Below are positions 23,799 through 32,761 of a DNA stretch of 64,000 nucleotides, one piece after another. The notes under the pieces were generated by a model. That model was not told the DNA's origin and ran no database searches. It saw nothing but the letters and a program-made list of their open reading frames with translations. Where the stretch lies: NCBI RefSeq assembly GCF_004791585.1, contig NZ_SRUU01000012.1, forward strand, positions 124,001 through 188,000, written 5' to 3'. Source of the stretch: Mesorhizobium sp. M1C.F.Ca.ET.210.01.1.1. GTDB taxonomy: Bacteria > Pseudomonadota > Alphaproteobacteria > Rhizobiales > Rhizobiaceae. The translations under genes were made by a program, and so were the position numbers. Position 1 is the stretch's first letter. Each line of letters opens with the position of its first letter.

Positions 23799-24152
23799 AT
23801 GCTGATGCTGTACAAAGGCGGCTGCCACTGCGGCAAGGTGGCGTTCGAGGTCGAGGGCGAGCTTGGCGGCGCGGTACGCTGCAATTGCTCGATCTGCGCG
23901 CGCAAGGGCGCACTGCTTTGGGCCGTGCCGCACGCCAGCATGCGTCTGGTCGCCTGGGGCGACGACCTCGGCAGATACACCTTCGGCAAGGGTTCGATCG
24001 CGCATCGCTTCTGCCGCACCTGCGGCATCCATCCCTTCGCCGAGGATGTCGGCCAAGGCAGCGAGCGCAGCGCCTACATCAACATCAATTGCCTCGAGGA
24101 CGTCGACCTCGCCGCGATGCAGGTCTTCGAGTTCGACGGCCGTTCGGCTTAG
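23799..24152 (+). CDS. GFA-family (CENP-V/GFA domain) zinc protein
   Basis: A 117-residue zinc protein with the family cysteines: GGCHCGKVAFEV near the start, RCNCSICARKG near residue 29 and FCRTCGIHPF near residue 71. Members are often annotated glutathione-dependent formaldehyde-activating enzymes, but most have no proven activity. The protein is complete. ATG codons at 23799 and 23805 are both possible. It stands alone, with no linked glutathione or formaldehyde genes. Confidence 0.85.
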   Translation: MLMLYKGGCHCGKVAFEVEGELGGAVRCNCSICARKGALLWAVPHASMRLVAWGDDLGRYTFGKGSIAHRFCRTCGIHPFAEDVGQGSERSAYININCLEDVDLAAMQVFEFDGRSA

Positions 24153-24333
24153 GCAGCGCCGGACACCCCAGGCCCTAGCAGGAAGGCAACCATTGCCGCG
24201 AGCGACGTGGCCGCTCATTGCAGACGCAGGCGCTCGGCACGCCGGCACCATCGACCAGCAAGCCTTGATGGAGATCAAAGGGCGATTCTCGGACCGCCGC
24301 TATCTTGCCAATAGGCTTGGTCGAGAGGACGCA

Positions 24334-25416
24334 ATGAACAGGCGAACGATGCTCACAGGCGCAGGCGTTGCGTTTGTCGCGGCGGGCGCCGGTGTTGCCG
24401 GCTGGCAAACGGCGGTCGGATCGATGGCCCGGTATGAGGATTTCGCCGCCGGATTGCGTGGCCGTCTGACGCCCGATCTTGAAGCCGTGGTCCGTTACGC
24501 CACCCTGGCGGCCAACAGCCACAACACGCAGCCCTGGCGGTTTCGGTTTGACGAGCAAGCGATCGAGATCCGGCCTGACTTTCGGCGGCGGACTCCCGTC
24601 GTCGACCCTGACGACCATCATCTCTATGTCAGCCTGGGATGCGCTGCGGCCAACCTCGCGCTCGCCGCGGCGGCGAACGGCCGTCCCGGCGGGGCCTCGC
24701 TCGCGGCGGATGGCGGCGGCGTCCGTTACGACTACCTCGCTGGCGCGCCGAAGGCGGACCCGCTGGTCGACGCCATCCCGAAACGCCAATCGACGCGCGC
24801 CGAATACGATGGTCGCGCGGCTCCTCCGGTTGATCTCGTTGAACTTGAGAGAACGGCTGCGATGCCGGGTGTAAGCCTCGCGCTTGTCACGGACCGGGCA
24901 CGGATGAAGCGGGTGCGGGATCTTGTCCTTGCCGGCAACAAGGATCAGATGAGCGACCCCGCCTTCATGCGGGAATTGAAGCAGTGGTTACGGTTCAACC
25001 CGCGCAGCGCGATGGCGAGCGGCGATGGGCTCTTCTCGGCCTCGAGCGGCAATCCGGTGCTGCCGAGCGGCTTGGGTCGGATCGCGTTCGACCATCTGTT
25101 CGACGTCGCGCAGCAAAATCAGAACTACGCCCGTCAAATCGACTCCTCCGCCGGTATCGCGATCTTTTTTGCCGAGCGAGCGGACCATGATCACTGGATC
25201 AGGGTCGGCCAGGCGTGCCAGCGCTTCGCTTTGACCGCGACGAGCCTGGGGCTCAAGAGCGCCTTTATCAATCAGCTCGTCGAGGTCGCCCGCTTGCGCG
25301 CCGACTTGGCGGCGATCGTTGGCGAGACGCGGCGGCCGGACCTTGTAATGCGGTTTGGATACGGACCCACCTTGCCGTTTTCGCCAAGGAGGCCGGTGGT
25401 TTCGGTTATCGGATGA
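24334..25416 (+). CDS. Acg-like nitroreductase-family protein with Tat-like leader
   Basis: A 360-residue FMN-type nitroreductase relative. The sequence ATLAANSHNTQPWRFRF is the hallmark start of the Acg branch, seen near residue 60. A second half is recognisable around GQACQRFALTATSLGLKSAF. The N-terminus MNRRTMLTGAGVAFVAAGAG has a twin-arginine and hydrophobic stretch, suggesting Tat export or membrane anchoring. GAGAGGA precedes the ATG at 24334; the frame is open upstream but that part lies antisense to nothing recognisable and overlaps the GFA gene. Acg proteins lack proven reductase activity. Confidence 0.75.
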   Translation: MNRRTMLTGAGVAFVAAGAGVAGWQTAVGSMARYEDFAAGLRGRLTPDLEAVVRYATLAANSHNTQPWRFRFDEQAIEIRPDFRRRTPVVDPDDHHLYVSLGCAAANLALAAAANGRPGGASLAADGGGVRYDYLAGAPKADPLVDAIPKRQSTRAEYDGRAAPPVDLVELERTAAMPGVSLALVTDRARMKRVRDLVLAGNKDQMSDPAFMRELKQWLRFNPRSAMASGDGLFSASSGNPVLPSGLGRIAFDHLFDVAQQNQNYARQIDSSAGIAIFFAERADHDHWIRVGQACQRFALTATSLGLKSAFINQLVEVARLRADLAAIVGETRRPDLVMRFGYGPTLPFSPRRPVVSVIG

Positions 25417-25515
25417 AGGTGTCGGGCAGCAATGGTCGGTGTTGCCGGGGGCAGCTTGTTCCGTTGACCAATGGCATCGGCCCGGAGCCCTGAGGGCCTC
25501 GGGCCGACACGAAGA

Positions 25516-26730
25516 CTACTGCGCCTGCCTCGGCCCGATGGCGAAAGTCACCAGCGCCGCGAGCAGTGTCGCCAGCGCGCCATAGGCGAAGGCGCTGGCG
25601 ACGCCGGCATGGTCGACGAGCAGGCCGCCGAAGACCGCGCCCAGCGCGATCGCCACCTGGAACGTTGCGACCATCAGGCCGCCGGCGCTCTCGGCCTGGT
25701 CGGGCGCGGCGCGCACCAGCCAGGTCTGCAGCCCGACCGGCACGGCGCCGAAGGCGAAACCCCATGCGGCAACGGCGATGGCCGCGATCGCTGGCGATGC
25801 GCCGAGCGTGAGCATGACGAGCGCCGACAGCGCGATCAGCAGCGGCGCCAGCCCGACCGCAAGCTTCAGGCTGCGCTCGGCCAGGAAGGCGCCAGCGAAG
25901 TTGCCGAAGAAGCCGCCGATGCCGTAGGCGAGCAGCACCAGGGAGATGGTCTCGATCGGCATCACCGGCACCGTCTCCAGGAACGGCCGAACGTAGGTGA
26001 AGCCGGCAAACTGTCCCGAGGCGACGAGCAGCACCACCGTAAGAGCCGCACGGATCGTCGGCCTTTTCAGCACCTCGATCAGGGTGCGGAAGCTCGCCAC
26101 GGCCGTCGGCGGCAGGCTGGGAATGGTGGCAAGCTGCACCAGCAAAGTCAGCGCCCCGACAACGGCCGCGATCATGAAGGCCGTGCGCCAGCCCCAGATG
26201 TCGCCGACATAGGCGCCGACCGGAGCGGCGGTGACGGTGGCCACCGAAACGCCGGTCAGGATGATCGACATGGCGCGCGGCACCAGCCGCATCGGCACCA
26301 GCCGCATCGCCATGGCGGCCGACATCGACCAGAAGCCGCCCAGAGCGATGCCCAGCACCACCCGGGCGAGAAGCAGCACGCTGAGCGACGAGGCGAAGGC
26401 GGCAAGCAGATTGGAGACGATCAGAAGCACGGTGAGGATCCACATCACCAGCCTGCGGTCGAGCCGCTTGGTGACGATGGCCATGGTGGGGGCCGCGATC
26501 GCGCCGACAACGGCCGTCGCCGTCACCGCCTGGCCTGCGGCGCCCTCGCTGACGCCGAGGTCCTGCGCCAGCCGCGTCAGCAGGCTGGCGGGCAGGAACT
26601 CGGCTGTCACCAGGCCGAACACGCCGAGCGCCAGCGACACCACCGCGCCCCATACGGGCTCGGCTCGTTCTTCGGGTTCGGTTCTGTCGAGAGCGGCGGC
26701 GTCGATGACGCCCGTGGCGGGTTCGGTCAT
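25516..26730 (-). CDS. MFS drug/metabolite exporter (DHA1 family)
   Basis: A 404-residue transporter with twelve predicted membrane segments. DHA1 motifs include FLPASLLTRLAQDLGVSEG near helix 1-2, LDRRLVMWILT (motif A) and LARVVLGIALGGFWSM (motif B). Members such as AraJ, NepI and YdhP export sugars, purines or drugs. It diverges from an AraC-type regulator across 90 nt containing GTTGC/GCAAC repeats, so it is probably controlled by that regulator. The ATG at 26730 gives the normal length; the substrate is unknown. Confidence 0.87.
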   Translation of the reverse strand: MTEPATGVIDAAALDRTEPEERAEPVWGAVVSLALGVFGLVTAEFLPASLLTRLAQDLGVSEGAAGQAVTATAVVGAIAAPTMAIVTKRLDRRLVMWILTVLLIVSNLLAAFASSLSVLLLARVVLGIALGGFWSMSAAMAMRLVPMRLVPRAMSIILTGVSVATVTAAPVGAYVGDIWGWRTAFMIAAVVGALTLLVQLATIPSLPPTAVASFRTLIEVLKRPTIRAALTVVLLVASGQFAGFTYVRPFLETVPVMPIETISLVLLAYGIGGFFGNFAGAFLAERSLKLAVGLAPLLIALSALVMLTLGASPAIAAIAVAAWGFAFGAVPVGLQTWLVRAAPDQAESAGGLMVATFQVAIALGAVFGGLLVDHAGVASAFAYGALATLLAALVTFAIGPRQAQ

Positions 26731-26746
26731 GGGAAATCTCCGGAAA

Positions 26747-26776
26747 GTTGCAGCGCAACACTTGGCTGCAACGCAA
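26747..26776. promoter_or_regulatory. Putative AraC-regulator operator
   Basis: A palindrome GTTGC-AGC-GCAAC (26747-26759) is followed by CTGCAACGCAAC, which repeats GCAAC twice more. The cluster sits between the divergent MFS and AraC genes and so could control both. AraC-type activators bind direct repeats of this size; the assignment is positional. Confidence 0.45.
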
Positions 26777-26820
26777 CATAGGAGGTGACGGTTTGGAGTT
26801 TCCATGCTAGAAACGCCGAA

Positions 26821-27789
26821 ATGAATTACAATTCGTCCAAGACCGCATTGCCGGCATCCGGCGATCCGCTGACCGACATGCTGCGCGGATTGCGGCTCGA
26901 CGGCGTCGATTATGGCCGCTGCGTGCTGGGCGAGCCGTGGGCCGTTTCCTTCCCGGCGCAGAAGGCGGCGCGTTTCCATTTCATCGGGCAGCAGGGCTGC
27001 TGGCTGTTCTCGCCGGCCAAGGAATGGATCGAGCTCTCGGTGGGCGACGCGCTGCTAATCCCGCGCGGCGACGAGCACGTGCTGGCCAGCGCTCCGGGCG
27101 TGCCGCCCGTGCCGATCGGCCGCTACAGCATCGAGCCGCTGTGCGAGAACATCTACGACGTCTCGAACGGCTGCGACGGCTGCAAGACCTTGCTGTTTTG
27201 CGGCAGCATGCATTTCAATCTCGACGGCTCGCATCCGCTGCTCGACATGATGCCCGACCTGATGCAGGCGCATAAGCTGATGGCGAACGCGCCGGGCATC
27301 CAGCACCTGCTCGACGCCATGGCCGGCGAGGTGACGATGGACCGGGTCGGCTCCGGCGGCATCCTGGCTCGGCTCGCCGACGTGCTCGCCGCCACGATCA
27401 TCCGCTCCTGGGTGGAGAACGGCTGCGGCGACGCCACCGGATGGATCGCCGCCGTCCGCCACCCGGACGTCGGCAAGGTGCTTGCCGCCATTCATCTGCA
27501 GCCGGACCGTGACTGGACGGTCGAGGCGCTGGCGAGAATGATGGGAGCCTCGCGCTCCGCCTTCGCGCAGCGCTTCGCCACCGTGGTCGGCGAGACGCCG
27601 GCCAAATATGTGCTGCGTGTGCGCATGCACCAGGCGCGGCAGTGGCTCGCCCGCGACGGCATGAGGGTCTCGGTGGCGGCCGCGAAACTCGGCTACGATT
27701 CGGAAGCCTCCTTCAGCCGCGCCTTCAAGCGGGTCATGGGCGTCGCCCCGAGCCATCTGCGCAACGCCGGGGGCAGCGAGCAATCCTGA
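26821..27789 (+). CDS. AraC-family regulator with N-terminal cupin
   Basis: A 322-residue regulator. The N-terminal cupin domain (about 1-200, with GQQGCWLFSPAKEWIELSVGD and a CDGC pair) matches the AraC-cupin type. The C-terminal double helix-turn-helix has WTVEALARMMGASRSAFAQR and VAAAKLGYDSEASFSRAFKR. It is divergent from the MFS exporter it probably controls. I chose the ATG at 26821, matching the MNYNSSKT start; the frame is open further upstream into the shared promoter. Confidence 0.88.
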   Translation: MNYNSSKTALPASGDPLTDMLRGLRLDGVDYGRCVLGEPWAVSFPAQKAARFHFIGQQGCWLFSPAKEWIELSVGDALLIPRGDEHVLASAPGVPPVPIGRYSIEPLCENIYDVSNGCDGCKTLLFCGSMHFNLDGSHPLLDMMPDLMQAHKLMANAPGIQHLLDAMAGEVTMDRVGSGGILARLADVLAATIIRSWVENGCGDATGWIAAVRHPDVGKVLAAIHLQPDRDWTVEALARMMGASRSAFAQRFATVVGETPAKYVLRVRMHQARQWLARDGMRVSVAAAKLGYDSEASFSRAFKRVMGVAPSHLRNAGGSEQS

Positions 27790-27898
27790 CACCCGCAGCC
27801 AGCCGGTTGCCGCCCTGGAGGAATTGCCAAGTCTTTTGGACGACCCGCCATTCCCCATCGGCCGAGGCCGCATAGGCTGGCCGGCGGAGGAAACCGCC

Positions 27899-28330
27899 AT
27901 GGCCAATGACCTTGCACCGCTCGCGCTTGCCGCGCTCGCCATCCTTCCCGGACAGGCATTCGCGCTCGAAGACAGCTATCTGCCCGCCGACAAGATCCCT
28001 TATGTCGTCGAAGCGCCGGACCAGCCGCAACGCCTGGGCCCGCTATGGGGCGAACGGGCCAAAGGCCCGGCTGGCACGTTGCTGAAGGTTCCCGGCAACT
28101 GGCGCGCGCCGGTCCATGCGCACACGGCGGACTATCGCGCCGTGGTGATCAAGGGCCTTTGGGCGCATTGGCAGATGCAGGGCGGCGAAGCCACCAAGGT
28201 CGAGTTGCCGCCGGGCTCCTACTGGACCCAGAAGGCCGACGAGATGCATGACGATGCCTGCCTTTCGGACACCGAATGCGTGATCCTTTTGATCAACGAC
28301 ACGCCTTACGAGACGTACCTGCCCAAATAA
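27899..28330 (+). CDS. Secreted cupin-domain protein
   Basis: A 143-residue protein with a signal peptide (MANDLAPLALAALAILPGQAFA). A single cupin follows, with HAHTADYRAVVIKGLWAHWQ carrying candidate metal-binding histidines and LPPGSYWTQKADEMHDD forming the second cupin motif. It resembles DUF4437 or ChrR-type periplasmic cupins. GGAGG lies 7 nt before the ATG. It follows the AraC gene by about 110 nt and may be part of the same response; function unknown. Confidence 0.75.
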   Translation: MANDLAPLALAALAILPGQAFALEDSYLPADKIPYVVEAPDQPQRLGPLWGERAKGPAGTLLKVPGNWRAPVHAHTADYRAVVIKGLWAHWQMQGGEATKVELPPGSYWTQKADEMHDDACLSDTECVILLINDTPYETYLPK

Positions 28331-28365
28331 CTCCGAGCGGTGGCGGTCGGACGAACGGCTGGCCG

Positions 28366-29451
28366 CTATCCCGCATGCCGCAGGCTCACCCCGCTCCCCT
28401 TGTCGAACATCACCACCTTGTCCGGATTCCAGGCAAAGCGCACCGGCTGCTCGATCTCGACGGCGGTCCTTGCCGGCACGGTGGCCCTCAGCATCGCGTC
28501 GCCGACCCTCAGCGTCACGATCTTCTCTACGCCGTGGTTCTCGACATCGTGGACGCGTGCCTCGACCGGCGCGCCGCTCTCCAGATAGACATCCTCCGGG
28601 CGTATGCCGAAGACGAGCGGGCGACCGTCGGCCGCACCGCCCGTCCTGGCTCCCCCTGAAAGCGGCAATTCGAAATTCATCGGCGCCATCACCGCGCGAT
28701 TTTCGACCAGCTTGCCGTCGATGAGGTTCATCGGCGGCGAACCGACGAAGCTCGCCACATAGGTGTCGCGCGGATTGTTGTAGATCTCCTGCGGCGTGCC
28801 GGTCTGGACGATGCGGCCATGATTGAGCACGCCGACCTTGTCGCCCATCGACATCGCCTCGATCTGGTCGTGGGTGACGAACAGGAAGGTGGCGCCGAGC
28901 TGCATCTGCAGGTTCTTCAATTCCGTGCGCAGCGCCTCGCGCAACTTGGCGTCGAGCGCCGACAGCGGCTCGTCCATCAGGAACACCCGCGGCTTGCGCA
29001 CGATCGCCCGGCCGATCGAGACGCGCTGCATCTCGCCGCCGGAGAGCCGGTCGGTCTTGCGGTCGAGCAGATGCTCGATGCGCAGCGTCTTGGCGGCGCG
29101 CGCGACCCGGTCCTTGATCTCGGCGTCAGGCAGCCGCCGGATCTTCGGCTTCAACGGGAATTCGAGGTTCTCGCGCACCGTATAGCGCGGATAGAGCGAA
29201 TATTGCTGCAGCACCAGCGCAACGTCGCGCTCGGCCGCGCCCCACCCGGCGACGTCAACGCCGTCGATGAAGACCTGGCCTTCGGTCGGCTTTTCGAGCC
29301 CGGCGATCAGCCGCAGCGTCGTCGTCTTGCCGGCGCCGGTCTCGCCGAGCAGCACGAAGAACTCGCCGTCGGCGATGTCGAGGTTGAGCCCGGTCAGCGC
29401 GGTGTGGCCGCCGAACTTCTTGGTGACGTTCTTCAGTTCGATATGGGCCAT
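28366..29451 (-). CDS. Sugar ABC transporter ATP-binding protein (second of two)
   Basis: A 361-residue MalK/UgpC-like ATPase. Walker A is GETGAGKTTT near residue 37 (threonine at the third position, unlike its paralogue's GQSGCGKTTT). The signature is LSGGEMQRVSIGRAIV, Walker B VFLMDEPLSALD, and a C-terminal TOBE/OB domain contains FGIRPEDVYL. It is the last gene of a reversed six-gene importer operon. Together with the ATPase at 29558-30661 it probably forms a heterodimer, as in the rhizobial glycerol importer GlpSTPQUV. Confidence 0.9.
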   Translation of the reverse strand: MAHIELKNVTKKFGGHTALTGLNLDIADGEFFVLLGETGAGKTTTLRLIAGLEKPTEGQVFIDGVDVAGWGAAERDVALVLQQYSLYPRYTVRENLEFPLKPKIRRLPDAEIKDRVARAAKTLRIEHLLDRKTDRLSGGEMQRVSIGRAIVRKPRVFLMDEPLSALDAKLREALRTELKNLQMQLGATFLFVTHDQIEAMSMGDKVGVLNHGRIVQTGTPQEIYNNPRDTYVASFVGSPPMNLIDGKLVENRAVMAPMNFELPLSGGARTGGAADGRPLVFGIRPEDVYLESGAPVEARVHDVENHGVEKIVTLRVGDAMLRATVPARTAVEIEQPVRFAWNPDKVVMFDKGSGVSLRHAG

Positions 29452-29518
29452 GTCTACCGTCTCGATTTCGCTTCGAGGGCGATCTGCCCTCCGCTATGGC
29501 TCCGGGCGTTCGATTGTT

Positions 29519-29544
29519 CGAAAGGCCAAATCGTTGGCCTTTCG
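29519..29544. repeat. Hairpin between the two ATPase genes
   Basis: CGAAAGGCCA (29519-29528) pairs perfectly with TGGCCTTTCG (29535-29544) around AATCGT. A second hairpin, GAGGGC-GATCT-GCCCTC, lies at 29475-29491. They occupy the 106-nt gap between the two reversed ATPase genes and could modulate the level of the last gene. No T-run makes either a clear terminator. Confidence 0.5.
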
Positions 29545-29557
29545 TGTCCTTCGGCCA

Positions 29558-30661
29558 TCACAATCTCACTCCCAGCGACTTGCCGCTTGCCGTGTCGAAG
29601 AAATGCGCCTGCTCCGGATCGATGCGGGCATGGACCTTCTCGCCGGGACCCGAGACATAGCCTGCCTTGGTGCGGGCGCGCAGCATGCTGGAGCCGACCT
29701 TGAGGTCGACAATGTCGAATGATCCGAGCGGCTCGATGATCTGCGCCTCGACCGGCATGTAGCCCGGCGCGGCGTCGTGGCGCACGAGCACGCCCTCCGG
29801 ACGGATGCCGAGCGTCAGGCCACCGTTGGAATGCCCGTTGAGCTTGGACAGGAGCGCGCGCGGGAACTCGAAGCCTTTGGGCGCGCCGCCGACCATGACG
29901 CTGGCGGCACCTGCCTCATCGGCAACGTTGGCCTCCGCGATGTTCATCACTGGGCTGCCGACGAATTGCGCCACGAACAGGTTGGCTGGATGCGAATAGA
30001 CCTCGTCCGGCGTGCCGACCTGCTGGATGAACCCCTCATGCATGATGACGATGCGGTCGGCGAGGCTCATCGCCTCGATCTGGTCGTGCGTGACATAGAT
30101 CGTGGTCGAACCCTGCTTGACATGCAGCCGCTTGATCTCGGCCCGCATCTCCTCGCGCAGCTTGGCGTCCAGCGCGCCGATCGGCTCGTCCATCAGCATC
30201 GCCTTCGGGCGCCGCACCAGAGCGCGGCCGATCGCCACGCGCTGCATGTCGCCGCCCGAGAGCGCCGACGGCTTCCTGTCGAGCAGGTCGGTGATGCGCA
30301 GCACGCGGGCGACCTCACGCACCGCCTTGTCGACCTCGCCGCCGCTCATGCGCGTGGCGCGCAGCGGAAAGGCGATGTTCTCGAACACCGTCATATGCGG
30401 GTAGAGCGAGAAGGACTGGAACACCATGGCAATGTCGCGGTCGGCGGCCTTGAGGTGCTGCACCGCCTTGCCGTCGATCAGGATGTCGCCCTGATCGATC
30501 GTCTCCAGCCCCGCTATCGCGCGCAGCGTCGTGGTCTTGCCGCAGCCCGACTGTCCGAGCAGCACGATGAACTCGTTGTCCGCAATGGCGAGGTTCAGAT
30601 TGTGGATGACCTGGACGGCGCCGAAGAATTTCTCGATGCCGCGAAGTTCTATCTGCGTCAC
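29558..30661 (-). CDS. Sugar ABC transporter ATP-binding protein (first of two)
   Basis: A 367-residue MalK/UgpC-like ATPase. Walker A GQSGCGKTTT is near residue 37, the signature LSGGDMQRVAIGRALV near residue 135, and Walker B AMLMDEPIGALD near residue 158. The TOBE region contains LGIRPEGVLV. It starts within the stop of the small membrane protein upstream (4-nt overlap). About half its residues differ from the ATPase that follows, so the pair are distinct subunits and not a recent duplication. Confidence 0.9.
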   Translation of the reverse strand: MTQIELRGIEKFFGAVQVIHNLNLAIADNEFIVLLGQSGCGKTTTLRAIAGLETIDQGDILIDGKAVQHLKAADRDIAMVFQSFSLYPHMTVFENIAFPLRATRMSGGEVDKAVREVARVLRITDLLDRKPSALSGGDMQRVAIGRALVRRPKAMLMDEPIGALDAKLREEMRAEIKRLHVKQGSTTIYVTHDQIEAMSLADRIVIMHEGFIQQVGTPDEVYSHPANLFVAQFVGSPVMNIAEANVADEAGAASVMVGGAPKGFEFPRALLSKLNGHSNGGLTLGIRPEGVLVRHDAAPGYMPVEAQIIEPLGSFDIVDLKVGSSMLRARTKAGYVSGPGEKVHARIDPEQAHFFDTASGKSLGVRL

Positions 30662-30879
30662 TGCCGGGCTCCCTCATGCGTCGCGGCGCCGGTTTCCTCG
30701 CCGCGCTCCGGTGCAATCTTGGACGTGATGTTGAAGCCGATCAGCCCGATCAGGATGATCGTGACGCCGTAGGAATGCAGGCTGAGGCTCCATGGCTGGC
30801 AGAGCGCAATGATGCCCAGCACCATGAGGATCTGCGAGGCCGGCAAAAGGTATTTTTCGTTGATCGCGCGAAAACTCAT
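30658..30879 (-). CDS. Small two-helix membrane protein of the sugar ABC operon
   Basis: A 73-residue protein with two membrane segments, LLPASQILMVLGIIALCQPW and GVTIILIGLIGFNIT, and a charged C-terminus. It overlaps both the permease upstream (ATGA) and the ATPase downstream, so it is translated as part of the importer operon. It is not a standard ABC subunit. The rhizobial glycerol importer operon has a similarly placed small membrane protein (GlpU, DUF2160), but I cannot confirm homology. A role in transporter assembly or control is inference. Confidence 0.75.
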   Translation of the reverse strand: MSFRAINEKYLLPASQILMVLGIIALCQPWSLSLHSYGVTIILIGLIGFNITSKIAPERGEETGAATHEGARQ

Positions 30880-31832
30880 TTGCGGATCGCTCCGAAGGTC
30901 ACGCCGCGAAGCAGGTGGTTGCGCAGCAGGAAGGTGAAGATCGCCACCGGCAGCAGGAACAGGAAGGTGCCCGCCGCGATCGTGGTCCAGTCCGGCAGGC
31001 CGGAACCGATCTGCGAGGGAATGAAGGGCGGCGCCGTCTGCGCGCGCCGGTTTGTCATGATCAGCGCGAAGGCGTACTCGTTCCAGGCGGTGATGAAGCA
31101 GAACACGGCGGTGGCGGCGATGCCGGTCGCCGCTTCCGGCAGCACGATCTTGAAGAAGGCCTGCATGCGCGTGTAGCCGTCGACAAGCGCCGCCTCCTCA
31201 TATTCCTTCGGGATTTCGTCCATGAAGCCCTTCATCAGCCAGACCGAGAAGGACAGGTTGAAGGCGACATAGAGGATGATCAGACCGATATGCGAGTCGT
31301 TGAGGCCGACCGCCCGGTACATCAGGAACATCGGGATCGCCACCACCACCGGCGGCAGCATGCGCGTCGACAGGATGAAGAACAGGAGATCCGCCTCGCC
31401 GGCGATCTTGAAGCGCGAGAAGCCGTAGGCGGTGAAGGTTCCCATGCCCACCGCAAGCACCGTGCTGATGACCGCCACGATAAGGCTGTTCATGAACCGG
31501 TCGGGATATTGCGAAAGCTGCACGTCCTTGCCGACCTTCAGCACCCGCTCGCCGCCGTCATAGATGCGCTTCTCCCACCAGGGCGCGGCTTCGTAGACTT
31601 GCGGGTCGACGGTCTTCTGCATCTGCACGCGCTTGGTGAAGAGCCGCACGAACGGCGTCACCTCGGGCTGGAAGAGGACGGTGGGCGGCACGCTGACCGC
31701 CAGTTCCTTCGGCTTGAAAGCGGTGGAAGCGATCCAGTAGATCGGCGCCAGGAAGACCAGCGTGGCGATCAGCACCGCGGCGATTGCAACGCGGTTCAGC
31801 GCAATCTCGGAAGAAGTGCGGACAGCGGCCAT
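30876..31832 (-). CDS. Carbohydrate ABC transporter permease (MalG type)
   Basis: A 318-residue MalG/UgpE-type permease. The N-terminal segment is VAIAAVLIATLVFLAPIYWI, and the EAA loop EYEEAALVDGYTRMQAFFKIVLPEA is near residue 210. It ends with the typical C-terminal LLRNHLLRGVTFGAIRK. It begins one base after the first permease and pairs with it to make the channel. A roughly 60-residue periplasmic loop (residues 45-95) is longer than average for the family. Confidence 0.9.
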   Translation of the reverse strand: MAAVRTSSEIALNRVAIAAVLIATLVFLAPIYWIASTAFKPKELAVSVPPTVLFQPEVTPFVRLFTKRVQMQKTVDPQVYEAAPWWEKRIYDGGERVLKVGKDVQLSQYPDRFMNSLIVAVISTVLAVGMGTFTAYGFSRFKIAGEADLLFFILSTRMLPPVVVAIPMFLMYRAVGLNDSHIGLIILYVAFNLSFSVWLMKGFMDEIPKEYEEAALVDGYTRMQAFFKIVLPEAATGIAATAVFCFITAWNEYAFALIMTNRRAQTAPPFIPSQIGSGLPDWTTIAAGTFLFLLPVAIFTFLLRNHLLRGVTFGAIRK

Positions 31833-31833
31833 C

Positions 31834-32739
31834 TCAGCGCTCCTTCACCTTGTTGAGATACTTCACGTAGAGGTTGGTGATAGCCAGAACCATGATCAGC
31901 ACGATGTAGGCCAGCGCGCAGGACTTGCCGGTGTCCCACTGCTGGAACGCCTGCTTGTAGAGCCGGATCGCGATGAGTTCGGCGGTCGGCTGCGTCGTCA
32001 TCGTGTATGCGATGTCGAAGGTCTTGAAGGCTTCCATGGTGCGGAAGATCAGCGCGATCAACAGGATCGGCGAGACCAGTGGCAGGGTGATGCGGGTGAA
32101 GGTGTACCACCAGCTGGCGCGGTCGATCGCGGCCGCCTCGTAGAGATGCTGCGGCACGGCCGAGAGGCCGGCAAGCGACAGCAGCATGACGAAGGGTGAC
32201 CACATCCAGATATCGGTGATCGCGACCGCATAGAGGGCGCTGTCGGAATTGGAGAGCCAGGCGAAGTCGCCGAGGCCGAAGACGTAGTTGATGGGCCCCC
32301 AGGACGGACTGTAGAGCAGTTGCCAGAACAGGCCGACCACCGCCGCCGACATCATCATCGGCAACAGCAGGAGCGTGGTGATCAGGCCCTTCATCGGAAA
32401 GCTGCGGTTGAGCAGAAGCGCAAGGCCGAAGCCCACGATCATCTGGCCGGCCACGGATACGATCACGTATTTCGCGGTGATGACGAAGTTCGACCAGATG
32501 TGGTCGTCGGTGAGCAGCTCGCGATAGTTCTGCAAGCCGACGAACTGCCAGGGCTCGCTGCGGTTCGCTGCGAAGTTGGTGAAGGAATAGCCCAGCGAAT
32601 AGATCAGCGGGAAAATGTTGAAGACGATCAGGAAAACCAGCGTTGGGATGATGAACATATTGCGGATGGTCAGATCCGACCAGCCGCGGGTGGCGGCCCT
32701 GGAGGCAGGATCAAGATGTGTGAGGGCTACCGAAGCCAA
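31834..32739 (-). CDS. Carbohydrate ABC transporter permease (MalF type)
   Basis: A 301-residue MalF/UgpA-type permease. Membrane segments include MFIIPTLVFLIVFNIFPLIYSLG and the EAA loop HLYEAAAIDRASWWYTFTRITLPLV near residue 205. It is second in the operon, 67 nt after the binding-protein gene, across a strong hairpin. The length is standard. Confidence 0.9.
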   Translation of the reverse strand: MASVALTHLDPASRAATRGWSDLTIRNMFIIPTLVFLIVFNIFPLIYSLGYSFTNFAANRSEPWQFVGLQNYRELLTDDHIWSNFVITAKYVIVSVAGQMIVGFGLALLLNRSFPMKGLITTLLLLPMMMSAAVVGLFWQLLYSPSWGPINYVFGLGDFAWLSNSDSALYAVAITDIWMWSPFVMLLSLAGLSAVPQHLYEAAAIDRASWWYTFTRITLPLVSPILLIALIFRTMEAFKTFDIAYTMTTQPTAELIAIRLYKQAFQQWDTGKSCALAYIVLIMVLAITNLYVKYLNKVKER

Positions 32740-32761
32740 CGGTCGTTCTCCCTGAAAACAG

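Noticed and set aside
25471-26781. A 436-codon forward frame opposite the MFS gene
   Set aside because: Its composition is extreme (Gln, His, Arg, Gly) and it is antisense to a clear twelve-helix transporter.
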